Part shown: positions 27,669 to 37,958 of the stretch, piece by piece
Layout of the letters: each line of letters starts with the position of its first letter
Position numbering within the stretch: the first letter of the stretch is position 1
NCBI GenBank assembly: GCA_027071355.1
Contig: JALSUJ010000461.1
Span: 50,345-114,344 of the forward strand
Reading direction: 5' to 3'
Source: Gammaproteobacteria bacterium
GTDB taxonomy: Bacteria > Pseudomonadota > Gammaproteobacteria > GRL18
Length of the DNA: 64,000 nt
Made by a program: the position numbers and the translations under genes
Notes under the pieces: generated by a model
The model's database searches: none
What the model saw: only the letters and a program-made list of their open reading frames with translations
Told to the model about the DNA's origin: nothing

Positions 27669-28349
27669 TTAACAAAATGTCCCTAGCTGTTTTTTGATCA
27701 TGTCCAGACCGTTGTTATAGGTTTCATCAAACCTGTCAATCGTCAATACCAGTGCTTCCATTTCAGGCGTGATCCACCCCAACGCTTCTAATATATCTTG
27801 ATGCTGCTGTTGTAAATCCCGCCAGTACCAAATGGGTTCGTGATGAAATATTCTGTTTCTCAGGTTCCGGATTTTATTAAAGCGTTGTGATAGATGCTGC
27901 CGGGTACGGATAGATTTTGGCATATGGGGAAAAGTGGTTTTAATGATTTTATGCCAGAGTATCTGCTCATATCGACTGTCGAACAAGCTGGTCCAGAAAC
28001 CAAATGTCAGTTCTGCAATAATACGCCCAGGATCGAGTGCTTTATGTTTCCGCCGCAGCGTATCTTTCGCCTTTAGTAATGTATTGATGTTATACGGGTA
28101 ATGGATAATTGATGTATCATCGAACCAGTCATCCCGCTTGAAATAATCACGCGCCGCATCATAAATGGCATTTCGCAGCGTAATTTCCAATGCTTGCAAA
28201 GCAGGGTACAAACTCTCACTCAGTGCCATATTCCAGGCATAGTGGCTAAATAGATTTAATTGCCCATCCCCTGATACTCTATCCTGGTATGCGGCCAGGC
28301 GTTCATGGGATAATGCTTTAAATAATGGTGTTGAAAACTCCGCTTGCAT
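27669..28349 (-). CDS. Abi_2-family abortive infection protein (HEPN-like)
   Basis: 226 residues. FKALSHERLAAYQDRV at the start, LQALEITLRNAIYDAARD, FWTSLFDSRYEQILWH and RNLRNRIFHHEPIW near residue 165 are Abi_2 hallmarks. RNRIFH gives the R-x4-H motif of HEPN RNases. Abi_2 proteins (AbiD/AbiF type) block phage growth, probably by RNA cleavage. It is a single gene facing the methylase; a stop-to-stop gap of 165 bp has no other gene. Confidence 0.82.
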   Translation of the reverse strand: MQAEFSTPLFKALSHERLAAYQDRVSGDGQLNLFSHYAWNMALSESLYPALQALEITLRNAIYDAARDYFKRDDWFDDTSIIHYPYNINTLLKAKDTLRRKHKALDPGRIIAELTFGFWTSLFDSRYEQILWHKIIKTTFPHMPKSIRTRQHLSQRFNKIRNLRNRIFHHEPIWYWRDLQQQHQDILEALGWITPEMEALVLTIDRFDETYNNGLDMIKKQLGTFC

Positions 28350-28523
28350 TTAAAATACGAACCCTCTACTATAAATATACAGCCCCCGGACACTTCCTCT
28401 CCTGATAACTGTCAGTGATGAATCCGGGGTTTTTTATGCCCGCCTGTTTTTTTGTCGCCCAAATACCCTGCTATCTGCCAGGCATTCCGAAAAAATCTGA
28501 TAATCACAGAGACGCGGATCGAC

Positions 28524-28757
28524 TTATTCAGTATCGCCCTGGAAATCCCCCGGTACGTCTCTGGCCAGTTTTCGCGCCTGCTTCAATGTCTGCTGGGTGT
28601 AGTGGTTTTCCAGGTCTTTGAGACGATCATATTCATCTTTGGCCAGCAACACGAGAACCTCACGCTTACGCCGCGTGATGACCAGGGGTTGGGCGAGGGC
28701 GTCATCCATACAGTGACCGAGGTGGCGTTGGAATTCACTGGCGGGTATTTTTAGCAT
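28524..28757 (-). CDS. Orphan Phd/YefM-type antitoxin
   Basis: 77 residues from ATG 28757. KIPASEFQRHLGHCMDDALAQ followed by PLVITRRKREVLVLLAKDEY is the Phd/YefM fold, and the C-terminal helices (TQQTLKQARKLARD) would bind a toxin. No full toxin gene follows. Only about 37 residues of open frame (starting near VSVIIRFFRNAWQIAGYL on the minus strand, about 28405-28520) lie downstream and may be a remnant. Confidence 0.75.
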   Translation of the reverse strand: MLKIPASEFQRHLGHCMDDALAQPLVITRRKREVLVLLAKDEYDRLKDLENHYTQQTLKQARKLARDVPGDFQGDTE

Positions 28758-28799
28758 GGCAGTTCTGTCCAAATCATAGGTTGTGTTTATACATGATAC

Positions 28800-28830
28800 A
28801 CATGAAACATGTATTATACATGTTTCATGT
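28800..28830. promoter_or_regulatory. 31-bp palindromic operator upstream of the orphan antitoxin
   Basis: Two exact 15-base arms (ACATGAAACATGTAT and its complement) flank one central T. Nested ACATGT palindromes lie inside each arm. Position about 45 bp upstream of the antitoxin start fits an autoregulatory operator. Confidence 0.65.
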
Positions 28831-29150
28831 TATTAGGTTTATTCTTCTTTTTTTGCATCAAAACCCTACAGAATGTTGCACGCGCTGGCCGCGCGGCAAT
28901 TGGCTTGATTTCGTTTGCCTAAGTGTTTAGATAAATTCAGGAAAACCAATAAATACAGTGTTTTTATCAATGCGCCATCGATGCACCGGCGCAGGCCTGC
29001 GGTGGGGACATCCTCGGACACCGTGCCCGGATCCGCCGGTTTTAATCCATTTAAAATGCAACATTATTGAGCATATCTGTTTTATTGTTGCATTTGTGCT
29101 CGGTGTCCGTTAGCATTTAAGGCCAAAATGACCCACAAAAGGATCCCGAT
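28831..29150. other. Intergenic region upstream of the recombinase operon, with inverted repeat
   Basis: No convincing gene. It contains a perfect 10-bp inverted repeat, AAATGCAACA (29054-29063) and TGTTGCATTT (29086-29095), with a 22-bp AT-rich spacer. A third TGTTGCA half-site lies near 28873, beside a GCGC-rich hairpin. These could be recombinase or regulator sites for the downstream genes, or part of an origin of transfer. None can be proven here. Confidence 0.35.
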
Positions 29151-29576
29151 ATGAAAGACAATCACATCGATGAAGTCACCCTGGCTCGCATCCGCAAAGA
29201 ACGCACCGAGACCCAGGCCCATTACGCCCAGGCCGAAGGGGTGTTTCTGGACGCCTGGGTCCGGGGTGTCAAGATCATTGGCGAGGCCTGGTTTACCGCC
29301 AACCCCCGATTCTGCAAGAAAGCCCCCAGCCTCGATCAGGTCACCGATAAATGGCAGGTGATCCCGAATTCTGAATTAATCAATGAGCGCATCGGTGTCC
29401 TTTCCGGCGGTGAAGCAGCACTGCTGGCGGCCATGTGTTCTTACTATAATGCCGAGTGGGGCGGTCAGCTGATGCAGGATTTAGGTCTTCAGGGGCTGGC
29501 CGATCTAAGCGCCACACTGGATTTGCGCGGCAATCGCATTATTGCTGATCTCATGCTCAATTACACCGGCTGGTAG
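29151..29576 (+). CDS. Hypothetical protein preceding the recombinase
   Basis: 141 residues starting at ATG 29151 with AAGGA upstream. It is helical and soluble (VFLDAWVRGVKIIGEAWF, GGEAALLAAMCSYYNAEWG). Its stop is 1 bp before the recombinase start, so they are co-translated. Base composition is richer in GC than in the flanking cassettes, like the recombinase, so both may belong to the older backbone. Confidence 0.6.
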   Translation: MKDNHIDEVTLARIRKERTETQAHYAQAEGVFLDAWVRGVKIIGEAWFTANPRFCKKAPSLDQVTDKWQVIPNSELINERIGVLSGGEAALLAAMCSYYNAEWGGQLMQDLGLQGLADLSATLDLRGNRIIADLMLNYTGW

Positions 29577-29577
29577 C

Positions 29578-30348
29578 ATGTCCCGATCCCCCATCCAGAC
29601 CCTTCATCCAGAGCCGCAAGCCCAACTGCAAATAACGGGTGTACCGATTCAGGGGTATCTCGGCACGGTACAGCTGCCCGGTATTGACTGGGGGTATTTC
29701 CTGGAGCGCCGCCAGGGCACCCTGGAAAAATGCACCGATCTACCCGCGTATCTGTTGCTACCGGAGGTGGAGCGCATGCTCAAACACACTCATGACCAGG
29801 TGCCGCATTTTCTGATTAATACCCTGATGCACACGGGGGCACGGATCTCCGAAGCCCTGAAGCTGACCGAGGGAGATTTTCGTCTCGATGCCCGGTATCC
29901 CGAGGTCTCAATTCCGACCCTGAAAACGCGCCGGGGGCGACCCTCAAAAAAAAGTACCCCCAATCGCGCTAAACGCCGCCTGGTGCCCTTAATGGATGGG
30001 GCGTATATCGATGAGGCGCTGCGGTTTTTTGCCACCCAGAGGCGGGCAAAATCGGCGTTATTGTTTCCCATTGACCGCAGCACGGCCTATCGCTGGATTA
30101 AGGCGGCAGCCTTTCGCCTGGAAGCACGTGGGCAGGCATTGAGTATCCCGGTGGGACCCCATACCTTACGGCACAGTTTTGCGGTCAATGCCATCTTGAA
30201 CTGGGTACCCACTGCGGTCCTGCAGGAATGGCTGGGCCATGAGAACCGGGACAGCACCGAGATCTATACCCAGGTATTCCAGACCGAGACATACCACTTT
30301 ATGGCCAGGGTGGGTTACCATTCGGGGCTGGTGGACGAATCAAAATGA
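29578..30348 (+). CDS. Tyrosine recombinase, short form
   Basis: 256 residues from ATG 29578. The catalytic set is present: Arg in TGARISEAL (near 86), HTLRHSF (near 195), LGHENRDS and the nucleophile Tyr in TEIYTQVF (near 229). A basic stretch TLKTRRGRPSKKSTPNRAKR lies in the middle. It lacks the N-terminal arm-binding domain of ICE integrases, so a resolvase or plasmid-type role (dimer resolution, inversion) is more likely than element integration. Confidence 0.85.
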   Translation: MSRSPIQTLHPEPQAQLQITGVPIQGYLGTVQLPGIDWGYFLERRQGTLEKCTDLPAYLLLPEVERMLKHTHDQVPHFLINTLMHTGARISEALKLTEGDFRLDARYPEVSIPTLKTRRGRPSKKSTPNRAKRRLVPLMDGAYIDEALRFFATQRRAKSALLFPIDRSTAYRWIKAAAFRLEARGQALSIPVGPHTLRHSFAVNAILNWVPTAVLQEWLGHENRDSTEIYTQVFQTETYHFMARVGYHSGLVDESK

Positions 30349-30543
30349 GAAAATGTAATTTAAGGTAACTACGTTGTAATTAAGGACTTAAAAATGAAGT
30401 TAGAATAAGAGCGGCTGGTGGCTTTAATGGAATTGAATCGGCAAAAAAATGCAGCAGCAGAATTTGCAAAAAACGTGCTTGTCCGACTGTTAGACATGAT
30501 AGATGCGTAAATTGGGAAAATTTGATGAAATAGATGAGACAAA

Positions 30544-30720
30544 ATGATTAGCATTGCTAAAAGACACTTGGAAGAGCGTGGTACTGATATTAAGCGGTAT
30601 GGCGATATAAGAGCGCGACTTGATAAAGACAAGGATGTTTGGATTATCACTTTTTCCCGACAATCAGCCGACCGAGTGGAACAGTATTTGTCTATGTCGG
30701 CAATACGTCACACCCTGTAG
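30544..30720 (+). CDS. Small hypothetical protein, 58 residues
   Basis: ATG 30544 to TAG 30720; sequence MISIAKRHLEERGTDIKRYG then a basic and hydrophobic end. It looks like a real compact domain (helix, then WIITFSRQSADRVEQY). The ribosome site is weak. A 27-residue frame (30427-30510) lies just upstream. A strong bidirectional terminator follows within 30 bp, which supports a transcript ending here. Confidence 0.4.
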   Translation: MISIAKRHLEERGTDIKRYGDIRARLDKDKDVWIITFSRQSADRVEQYLSMSAIRHTL

Positions 30721-30747
30721 AACAAATAATCCCGTCGAAATAATGTC

Positions 30748-30779
30748 AAAAAAAGCCCTGCTAAAAGCAGGGCTTTTTT
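30748..30779. terminator. Bidirectional Rho-independent terminator
   Basis: GCCCTGC-TAAAA-GCAGGGC stem-loop (30755-30773), flanked by seven A on the left and six T on the right, so it works on both strands. It separates the recombinase-side genes (+) from the GHKL gene (-). Confidence 0.9.
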
Positions 30780-31160
30780 GGTTGCTATTTCTCAATAATT
30801 TCAACCAGATAAGAAGAACAAGTTTCAGGATCCCAGCCTTCGAGTACCGTTACCTTAAACGTGATCCCTGACAAACAGGAATGTCTGCTTAATGACGTGG
30901 TATCGAGTTCCCTTTGTATGAGGTCGATTTCATGACCGGGCCGATTAGCCACAATAAACCGTTCAAAATGGGCTTTGTCCATTTCATACATGGTCTCATC
31001 AAAATCAAACTCATGTCGATAATGACTCAATTGCCTAACCACTTTCCCTGTGTGCTCGCCACCTGGTATTACCGTCAAGCCTTTATTTTCATAAAAGCAA
31101 TTAGGATAACTGAATCGCCCCGGGTTTGCCGGAGACTCTATTTCTTGAGAGGATAGAGTA

Positions 31161-32380
<1,220 letters not shown>

Positions 32381-33803
32381 CTCAAGTAAACAAGTCTCCG
32401 GCAAACCCGGGGCGATTCAAACCTGGTGATTGCACAAAGCTACTCCGGATATAGAAGGCTTCATCATCAATTGTTACATCACCACATGGACCCGTTAACA
32501 CGGCTTCCTCGCAGAATACAGCATCTGCTTCATACCAATCACCATAGGAGGATGCGTAATGCAATTCACCTTTTAATGACAAATTGACATCATCTTCCGA
32601 AACCTCAATGAGATACTCATTGACCCAGTGACTGGATGGCAGGCGACCATCATAAGTCATCGCATTCAATCCATAGGCATACATGGCCACATGAAATGAA
32701 TCATCACAAGAATTGTAGACATCGATCAAATTAAGAAGCTTGATCTTGCCTGATACAATATCTTCTTTGGAAATAGGCTGTTTGACTGCTGATGTAACGC
32801 TTTCCCATTCATTGGTATCGAAAGGGTAGACATCACAGACCTCTAGCACCTCCGTTGGCAGATAATCAATGTGATTCAGAAGTTCCACAACATCCCAGTA
32901 TTTCAACGTACTAAAATATTGAGATGCAATGGTTAAGTCGTCATACAAAAAGACATCGCGGCGAAGTCTTTTCACCCAAAATTGCTTGATGACATCTTTA
33001 ATCTTAAGAACTACTTCAGTCTCATTGATTAGCTTGTCCCTATCCGGTAACCGTCCGAAGAATTGTGCAGAATCCAAATGGATGATGTTGTGCTTACCAT
33101 GGGATTTACTTCGATAGACCTCTATACCTTGCAGGTATATCACGCTATCTAACGTGCCCGTATGAAAAAGAGCATTGCCAATTGGTTCATCAAATTCACA
33201 CAAATGAATTTTACCTATCGATGTATTCTTGAAGGATAAAGAGCTATCAATCGCATGTTTGCGTTCGATTTCTTCTCCATTCAGAATTACCCTGATAGGG
33301 AATCCTTTGGCAAATCGTTTAACCGCTTTTTCCACATCAAACTGGATGCCTTTCAATGTGATCTTCGTACCGATTCGGCGCTCCGATTGTAGTACGCTGA
33401 TCATACCGAACATTAAGGCGCTTTGTGTATCGAACTCCATCAACATTTGATTGGACTCGATACAAACACGCTCCGACAGGAATAAAGCACTTAAAAACCC
33501 AACACCGTAGGGTGTTTCGGTTTCAATAACGTCTCCGTCCCAGCCGCTTTCAGCAATGGTTAGAATCTTCTGAGGGTCATCTATACCACAGCCTGCATCA
33601 TCGATCACCAGCTCTTTATTATCCTCATCATAATCAAAGGACACGAAGCTACTGCCAGATCGACGAGCATTCTGCATTAACTCGGAAATCAACGTCTCCT
33701 TGTTGGTGAATGCAAAGCGCATATTGTTAACCAAATTTGAATTGTTAACTTTGAGTTGAACTTCTTTCATTTTTGATTCCTCTTTCAGGTTGAAGTGACC
33801 ATT

Positions 33804-33840
33804 GAGAAACCAGCCCATTGGGTGGTATCCCCAATGGGTA
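33804..33840 (-). promoter_or_regulatory. Leader pseudoknot of the GHKL gene (leader family copy)
   Basis: Stem CCCATTGGG/CCCAATGGG (33830-33838 with 33814-33822). Loop segment GATACC (minus strand, 33829-33824) can pair with GGTTTC just 3' of the stem (5 of 6). The 3' segment TTTCTC can pair with GAGGAA of the ribosome site. Confidence 0.6.
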
Positions 33841-33896
33841 ATGCATCGATTGATGCGTAAGTAAATATGAGTCAAACTGCTCAAAAATAAGCAGTC

Positions 33897-33951
33897 CTGG
33901 ATATCACACGACTCAGGATCCAGTTAATTGTGCTGGTTTTTGGCCTCAGCA
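33897..33951 (-). ncRNA. Two-hairpin upstream module (copy A) before the GHKL leader
   Basis: On the minus strand: hairpin TGCTG...CAGCA around AGGCCAAAAAC (33951-33931), then a 6-bp stem CTGGAT/ATCCAG (33923-33918 with 33902-33897) enclosing the conserved 15-nt loop (here CCTGAGTCGTGTGAT). Confidence 0.6.
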
Positions 33952-33999
33952 GGCACATTCAATCAGCCTTCAGGCTTTTTCAAAACATATCAGGCTTTG

Positions 34000-34022
34000 A
34001 AAAAGCCTCTCCGAAGAGAGGC
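34000..34022 (-). terminator. Rho-independent terminator
   Basis: Minus-strand GCCTCTC-TTCG-GAGAGGC followed by TTTTT, 9 bp after the stop of the zinc-ribbon gene. The T-run is also the 5' arm of a second stem (CTTTTTCAAA with TTTTGAAAAAG, down to about 33972). Confidence 0.85.
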
Positions 34023-34030
34023 GTAATACA

Positions 34031-34267
34031 TCAAAAACAACCACAGGTGATGAGTTGGCCGCCACATCGAGGACAACGCTCAATGTCACAACCTGGATGA
34101 TGGAGGCCACCATCGGAGACATTACAGTCTCCGCAACGAGTAACTCCATCATACGACACATACGGTATCGCCCTCAGTGTAACCCCATCTGGATACTCAA
34201 CCTCATGCTTGCAGCTCACGGCTTTTGCAGAAGTCATTTCCTGCAAGCACACATCACAGACTGCCAT
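34031..34267 (-). CDS. Small double zinc-ribbon protein
   Basis: 78 residues from ATG 34267 (AGGAGG site 9 nt upstream). Cysteine pairs: CDVC (residues 4-7), [15 protein letters not shown] and CGC, suggesting two zinc ribbons. It overlaps the end of its upstream neighbour and is followed by a strong terminator. Probably nucleic-acid or protein binding. Confidence 0.65.
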   Translation of the reverse strand: MAVCDVCLQEMTSAKAVSCKHEVEYPDGVTLRAIPYVSYDGVTRCGDCNVSDGGLHHPGCDIERCPRCGGQLITCGCF

Positions 34268-34628
34268 GATCGTCATCCTCCTTAATTGCCTTAAATACCT
34301 GGTCGATATTTAGTGTTTCGGATGATTCTCGATAAACAGTGATGCCAGCACTAGCATAGGCAAGAGCCGTTCCACCACCTCCTTGTGGGATCTCAACCAT
34401 ATCCTCCTCATCTCCATGATTGTCATACTCCACAAAGGCCACTTCAATATCATCACAAACAAAATTAGCCAAGGTGGTTTGATAAATACCGTTCTCCATA
34501 ACAATAATCATCTTTCTGTTTTCAGGAGGCTGTTTACACAAGAGGTCTTCTTGATCCAAGACCTGTAACAACGTATTAACAGCCATGCCAGCTGCCGTGG
34601 AAGCCGCTATCTTTTCAACATCAGACAA
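34254..34628 (-). CDS. Hypothetical acidic protein, start uncertain
   Basis: 124 residues from TTG 34628. The frame stays open upstream to 34683 (reading [21 protein letters not shown]) without ATG, GTG or TTG, so the true start may be an atypical codon there. Content: [20 protein letters not shown], a Gly-rich [14 protein letters not shown], and an acidic C-terminus. No family recognised. Confidence 0.5.
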   Translation of the reverse strand: MSDVEKIAASTAAGMAVNTLLQVLDQEDLLCKQPPENRKMIIVMENGIYQTTLANFVCDDIEVAFVEYDNHGDEEDMVEIPQGGGGTALAYASAGITVYRESSETLNIDQVFKAIKEDDDHGSL

Positions 34629-34692
34629 TCCGTTTATCCAGTTCCAGACCTCCGTTAGGTTTTCTCCCCACAGGGTTAATAATTAAAAATAC

Positions 34693-34878
34693 TTAATCGA
34701 GATCCTCTTCAGCTAAAAAAACATAGCCACAATCTACGTTTAAGCATTGATGCTTTTGTGCGCCAGAATCCATTTCAATAAAAGAAGTTCTGGATCCACA
34801 TTTTCCACATGTCATTGGTTGATCATGTAATAAGTAGCAATCTAAATCATTGTCAGATTTGGATTTTTTCTTATTCAA
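34693..34878 (-). CDS. Small zinc-ribbon protein (Ogr/Delta-like size)
   Basis: 61 residues starting at TTG 34878 with an AGGTG site. MTCGKCGSRTSFIEMDSG then HQCLNVDCGYVF gives CxxC...CxxxxC, the pattern of Ogr/Delta-type zinc fingers that act as small transcription activators in phages (resemblance by eye). Preceded by one of the repeated leaders. Confidence 0.6.
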   Translation of the reverse strand: MNKKKSKSDNDLDCYLLHDQPMTCGKCGSRTSFIEMDSGAQKHQCLNVDCGYVFLAEEDLD

Positions 34879-34903
34879 AATATTTCACCTCGCTTTAAAA
34901 TTA

Positions 34904-34946
34904 AGGAAAATATTGACCCTAATGGGAAAATATTTCCCATTAGGGT
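34904..34946 (-). promoter_or_regulatory. Leader hairpin of the small zinc-ribbon gene (leader family copy)
   Basis: A perfect 14-bp stem (34916-34929 with 34933-34946, ACCCTAATGGGAAA on the plus strand). The AAATATT segment of the stem/loop can pair alternatively with AATATTT directly 3' of the hairpin; GAAATATTTT recurs at the ribosome site. Confidence 0.6.
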
Positions 34947-34968
34947 TAAATGAAAATCTATGAATCCA

Positions 34969-37335
34969 CTAAGCAGCAAGTAACTGTTTAGCGAGTGCAA
35001 CCTCGATACTATCCCCATCCTGGTTTAGCACATCAAGACCCGTGTCTGGCATATCGCCGGACGTTGACTGACTCACTGATATTTTTTGTGCCATGAGCGA
35101 CAAACACGCAATCTGCGCACTGTCGTCATACCCCAGGTAATACACATCCACTTCGTTCTTCTGCCCGATTCGCCATGAGCGGCGAGCGGCCTGTTGAACG
35201 GTGTAGACGTTATAACCTGACTGCATAAACACAATCGTTGGAAAATCCAGTAAATCCAGGCCGGTTTTCACCAGTTCCGGATTGGTAATCAGCACATCGA
35301 TGCCTCGATCCACCTGCTCAAAGATCCAGTCTTCGCGCTTGGATGTATCGACCGATGCACGTAATACCGCTACCTTCAGGCCTTCGCTTTCCAACTGCTG
35401 TTTAAGCCTGGCAGTGGTATCGCGTTTACCCGTATACACGGTATAAACCAGTGTACGGCGACCTTTAGATTTCTCCTCTTTACAGATACGCAAACATTCC
35501 TCTTCCTTCGGGGTGATCTCATTATCATCAAAGACGGATCCCGTATAAAAGAGTGATGAACGTGTGCGCGGGTGTTTGACATGCTCTTCCCGAAAACAGG
35601 TATCGGGCCACGCCAACAACACATTGAGAACAACACCCAGTAAGCTGTTATCACCTTTACGCAGTGCATCTTTTAACTCCTGTTTCAACGTCTGACTCAT
35701 CCGTCCATAGGTGTCTGCTTGATCCGGCGACATAGGGACATTGATAAAGTGCTCGTTGTATGGCGGTAACACATTGCCACCAATATCCTTGAGTTTAAGA
35801 AACACTGTGTAGGGCAATACATACCGCGCAATACCTTTGGGACCAAATCCAGGTCCTTTCGAGGTTCGCATGGTAATACGCTTACCACGAGCTGTTTTAT
35901 GGCTATCACTCTCGGATTCTGTATAGATATCCTTGAGAATGCCATGCTCACGCATGAATAGGGTTGAAGCGGATCCCAGGGTGCCTCGGGTGTTATACAC
36001 AAAACCATCTTCAATCATTCGCTGCGTCATAATGCGCCACAGCAGATAGAAGAGGTCATCGGCATAACCACCCATCAAGGTGCCGGTCAGCAAGATAATT
36101 TTCTGTACCTTGTTGGCCAGTACACCCATTGCCTGTCCCTGGGCAGATCCATCATTTTTATATTCATGGCCTTCATCCACGATCATCAAATCAAAGTATT
36201 TATCCGGCAAATACCGTTTGATAAATTCTGTGGGTTGATAACCGCCCTGACCGAAGGAAAATTCCATGTTCGCCATGGCACGCTCCATTCGTCTGGCTTG
36301 CTTGTCTGAAAAGACCAGCTCGCCATCCTCATCCATCAGGTTGATGAATTCATAGACGTTGTCGGCCAACATATTGCCCAACATATCCTCACCAAAGAAT
36401 GAAATCAGCTTTTCAGCGGTTTTCGGCCCAATGGTTGGGATCTGACACATGGCACTTGCAACCAGCTCCCGTCGAGAACGTTGCCGCTGTTGCCGTCTAA
36501 TCAGTGTCCAGAGCGGTTCATTACAGGCCTGGCAATTAACCCGCTTTCTGTCCGGAAAATCTTCCGGTGGAACGGGTAGGGGATTGCCTTCACTGTCCTC
36601 CATGGTGACAATCGTGCCGCATCGAGGACAGGCACAAACATCCTTGGAAACCAGATAGCTCTGTGAGTTCTCATTGCCGACTTCCGTGTATCTGCGCTGG
36701 TGTTTCTTACGCCGCATAAAAGCGGGTATCCAGTGAAACCCCATACGCATACGCACACGACCGAGAATAAAAAACTCCGGGCCTTCCGGTGGCGAAGCAT
36801 GAAGATTCTCCCGCAGCATCAACAGCTTGGTCAGGGTATCTGGGCCATTGAGGATCCAGACCCGTGCATTATCCACCGTCTCCTTGATTTCCCGCCGCCA
36901 CTTGTAGACCAGGTGAGGTGGAGAAATAATCAGAGTCCGCTGGTAGCCTTCGGCCTGCATCACTGCACTGGCCGCAATACCCATCATGGTTTTGCCGGTA
37001 CCCATCTCTGCATTCAGGACAACCGACTTTTCGCCGGTATCCAGAAGCAATCGGCAAATTGCCTGTACCGCATCCTGCTGGGCAGGGAAGGGCTTTCTGA
37101 GCAAGGATTCCATAATGGCTGTACGAAGACGATTGGGCTGGCCATCGTACACAGGTGGATTTTGATCCTGGACAGCTTCAAGCAAACCATTCCCAAAATC
37201 CCGGACAAAATCGGTCAAAGAAATAACGCCAGCAGGCACCAGATCATCGACTGATTCTTCTTGCTCATCACTCTCGTCAGTTGAGACAATGATTATTGGT
37301 GATGTGTTATACACATCTTCTGCTACAGCAGACAT
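34969..37335 (-). CDS. SNF2/SWI2-like DEAD helicase with zinc-ribbon and HhH insert
   Basis: 788 residues from ATG 37335 (GGAGG 7 nt upstream). Motif I is EMGTGKT near residue 113, motif II DEGH near 387, motif III TGTLMGGYADD. The C-terminal helicase lobe ends with the SNF2-type arginine finger QAARRSWRIGQKNE near 720. An insert carries a four-Cys zinc ribbon (CPRCG...CQAC) and a helix-hairpin-helix (IPTIGPKTAEKLISFFG). It is likely a DNA translocase. Neighbouring GHKL ATPase and zinc-ribbon genes may work with it. Confidence 0.82.
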   Translation of the reverse strand: MSAVAEDVYNTSPIIIVSTDESDEQEESVDDLVPAGVISLTDFVRDFGNGLLEAVQDQNPPVYDGQPNRLRTAIMESLLRKPFPAQQDAVQAICRLLLDTGEKSVVLNAEMGTGKTMMGIAASAVMQAEGYQRTLIISPPHLVYKWRREIKETVDNARVWILNGPDTLTKLLMLRENLHASPPEGPEFFILGRVRMRMGFHWIPAFMRRKKHQRRYTEVGNENSQSYLVSKDVCACPRCGTIVTMEDSEGNPLPVPPEDFPDRKRVNCQACNEPLWTLIRRQQRQRSRRELVASAMCQIPTIGPKTAEKLISFFGEDMLGNMLADNVYEFINLMDEDGELVFSDKQARRMERAMANMEFSFGQGGYQPTEFIKRYLPDKYFDLMIVDEGHEYKNDGSAQGQAMGVLANKVQKIILLTGTLMGGYADDLFYLLWRIMTQRMIEDGFVYNTRGTLGSASTLFMREHGILKDIYTESESDSHKTARGKRITMRTSKGPGFGPKGIARYVLPYTVFLKLKDIGGNVLPPYNEHFINVPMSPDQADTYGRMSQTLKQELKDALRKGDNSLLGVVLNVLLAWPDTCFREEHVKHPRTRSSLFYTGSVFDDNEITPKEEECLRICKEEKSKGRRTLVYTVYTGKRDTTARLKQQLESEGLKVAVLRASVDTSKREDWIFEQVDRGIDVLITNPELVKTGLDLLDFPTIVFMQSGYNVYTVQQAARRSWRIGQKNEVDVYYLGYDDSAQIACLSLMAQKISVSQSTSGDMPDTGLDVLNQDGDSIEVALAKQLLAA

Positions 37336-37336
37336 A

Positions 37337-37405
37337 GGCATACCTCCATAGGTAAAAATTTGAGGGCATACCTGGCCCCAACAGGGCTAATATGCCCCGT
37401 TAGGG
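37337..37405 (-). promoter_or_regulatory. Leader pseudoknot of the helicase gene (leader family copy)
   Basis: Stem 37376-37387 with 37394-37405 (12 bp, two G-U). The minus-strand loop/stem segment GGGCATATT (37397-37389) pairs with GGTATGCCC (37372-37364), 7 Watson-Crick plus 2 G-U. The same GGTATGCC recurs at the ribosome site (37344-37337), so the loop can pair with either. Confidence 0.7.
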
Positions 37406-37516
37406 AAATGTGCTATTCTTAGAATTAGAATAGCGTTAGATAATGGCAATCGAATCGATCATCACTATCAGGAATAGACTTACTACTTTTTTGTATTACC
37501 TGAATGATATTAATCT

Positions 37517-37813
37517 GTGGCAATCACACTTAACAATAAGACCAAACTTACCACGCAAGCTGAAAAGCTTTTTATAGAAGCTGGTGATTGTGATCCAGAT
37601 AAAACATTAACAGAAAAAGAGCTGACAACCGCTCTGACCAATACAATTAATCGTTTGGTAGAACTGCGCTCGCCCTTGCTTATGAAGATTTACCAGCAAT
37701 ATGAAAAAGCCGGAAAACTTCCTAGCTTGAATAGTGGAGTTTTAACTACATACTCAATGCGAGAATGCAATGTTAAAAATACATCATGGCCAGAAAGACA
37801 AATTAGAAAATAA
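37517..37813 (+). CDS. Hypothetical protein
   Basis: 98 residues from GTG 37517, one of few + strand genes here. Helical, Lys/Thr-rich (TTQAEKLFIEAGDCDPDKTL, ALTNTINRLVELRSPLLMK). Its promoter would diverge from the helicase leader. A second frame (37770-37958) overlaps its end. Confidence 0.45.
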   Translation: MAITLNNKTKLTTQAEKLFIEAGDCDPDKTLTEKELTTALTNTINRLVELRSPLLMKIYQQYEKAGKLPSLNSGVLTTYSMRECNVKNTSWPERQIRK

Positions 37814-37958
37814 GCTTGTCAAATCCCTCTTTACAGGGGAATTCGACAAGCGTGATCTGGATGATTTAAAGCCAAAAGGAAACCTCACTTTGTGTGGGCA
37901 TCCTTCAGCTCCAGACGTGCAATCAACTCCTCATCAATCAGACGAAGACCAAGCCTAA
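37770..37958 (+). CDS. Possible small protein overlapping the preceding gene
   Basis: 62 residues from ATG 37770 (MLKIHHGQKDKLENKL). It overlaps the preceding gene by 44 bp in another frame and the convergent gene at 37885 by 74 bp. Its first half (KSLFTGEFDKRDLDDLKPKG) looks coding; its tail does not. It may be the continuation of 37517 after a frameshift. Confidence 0.3.
   Translation: MLKIHHGQKDKLENKLVKSLFTGEFDKRDLDDLKPKGNLTLCGHPSAPDVQSTPHQSDEDQA

Noticed and set aside
29578..30348. Calling the tyrosine recombinase the element's integrase
   Set aside because: It is short, lacks the arm-binding domain, is not next to a tRNA or parA, and no attachment repeat is visible.
30369..30650. Minus-strand 93-codon frame after the recombinase
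   Set aside because: Low-complexity Ser/Ile-rich product antisense to the better 30544-30720 frame; no ribosome site.
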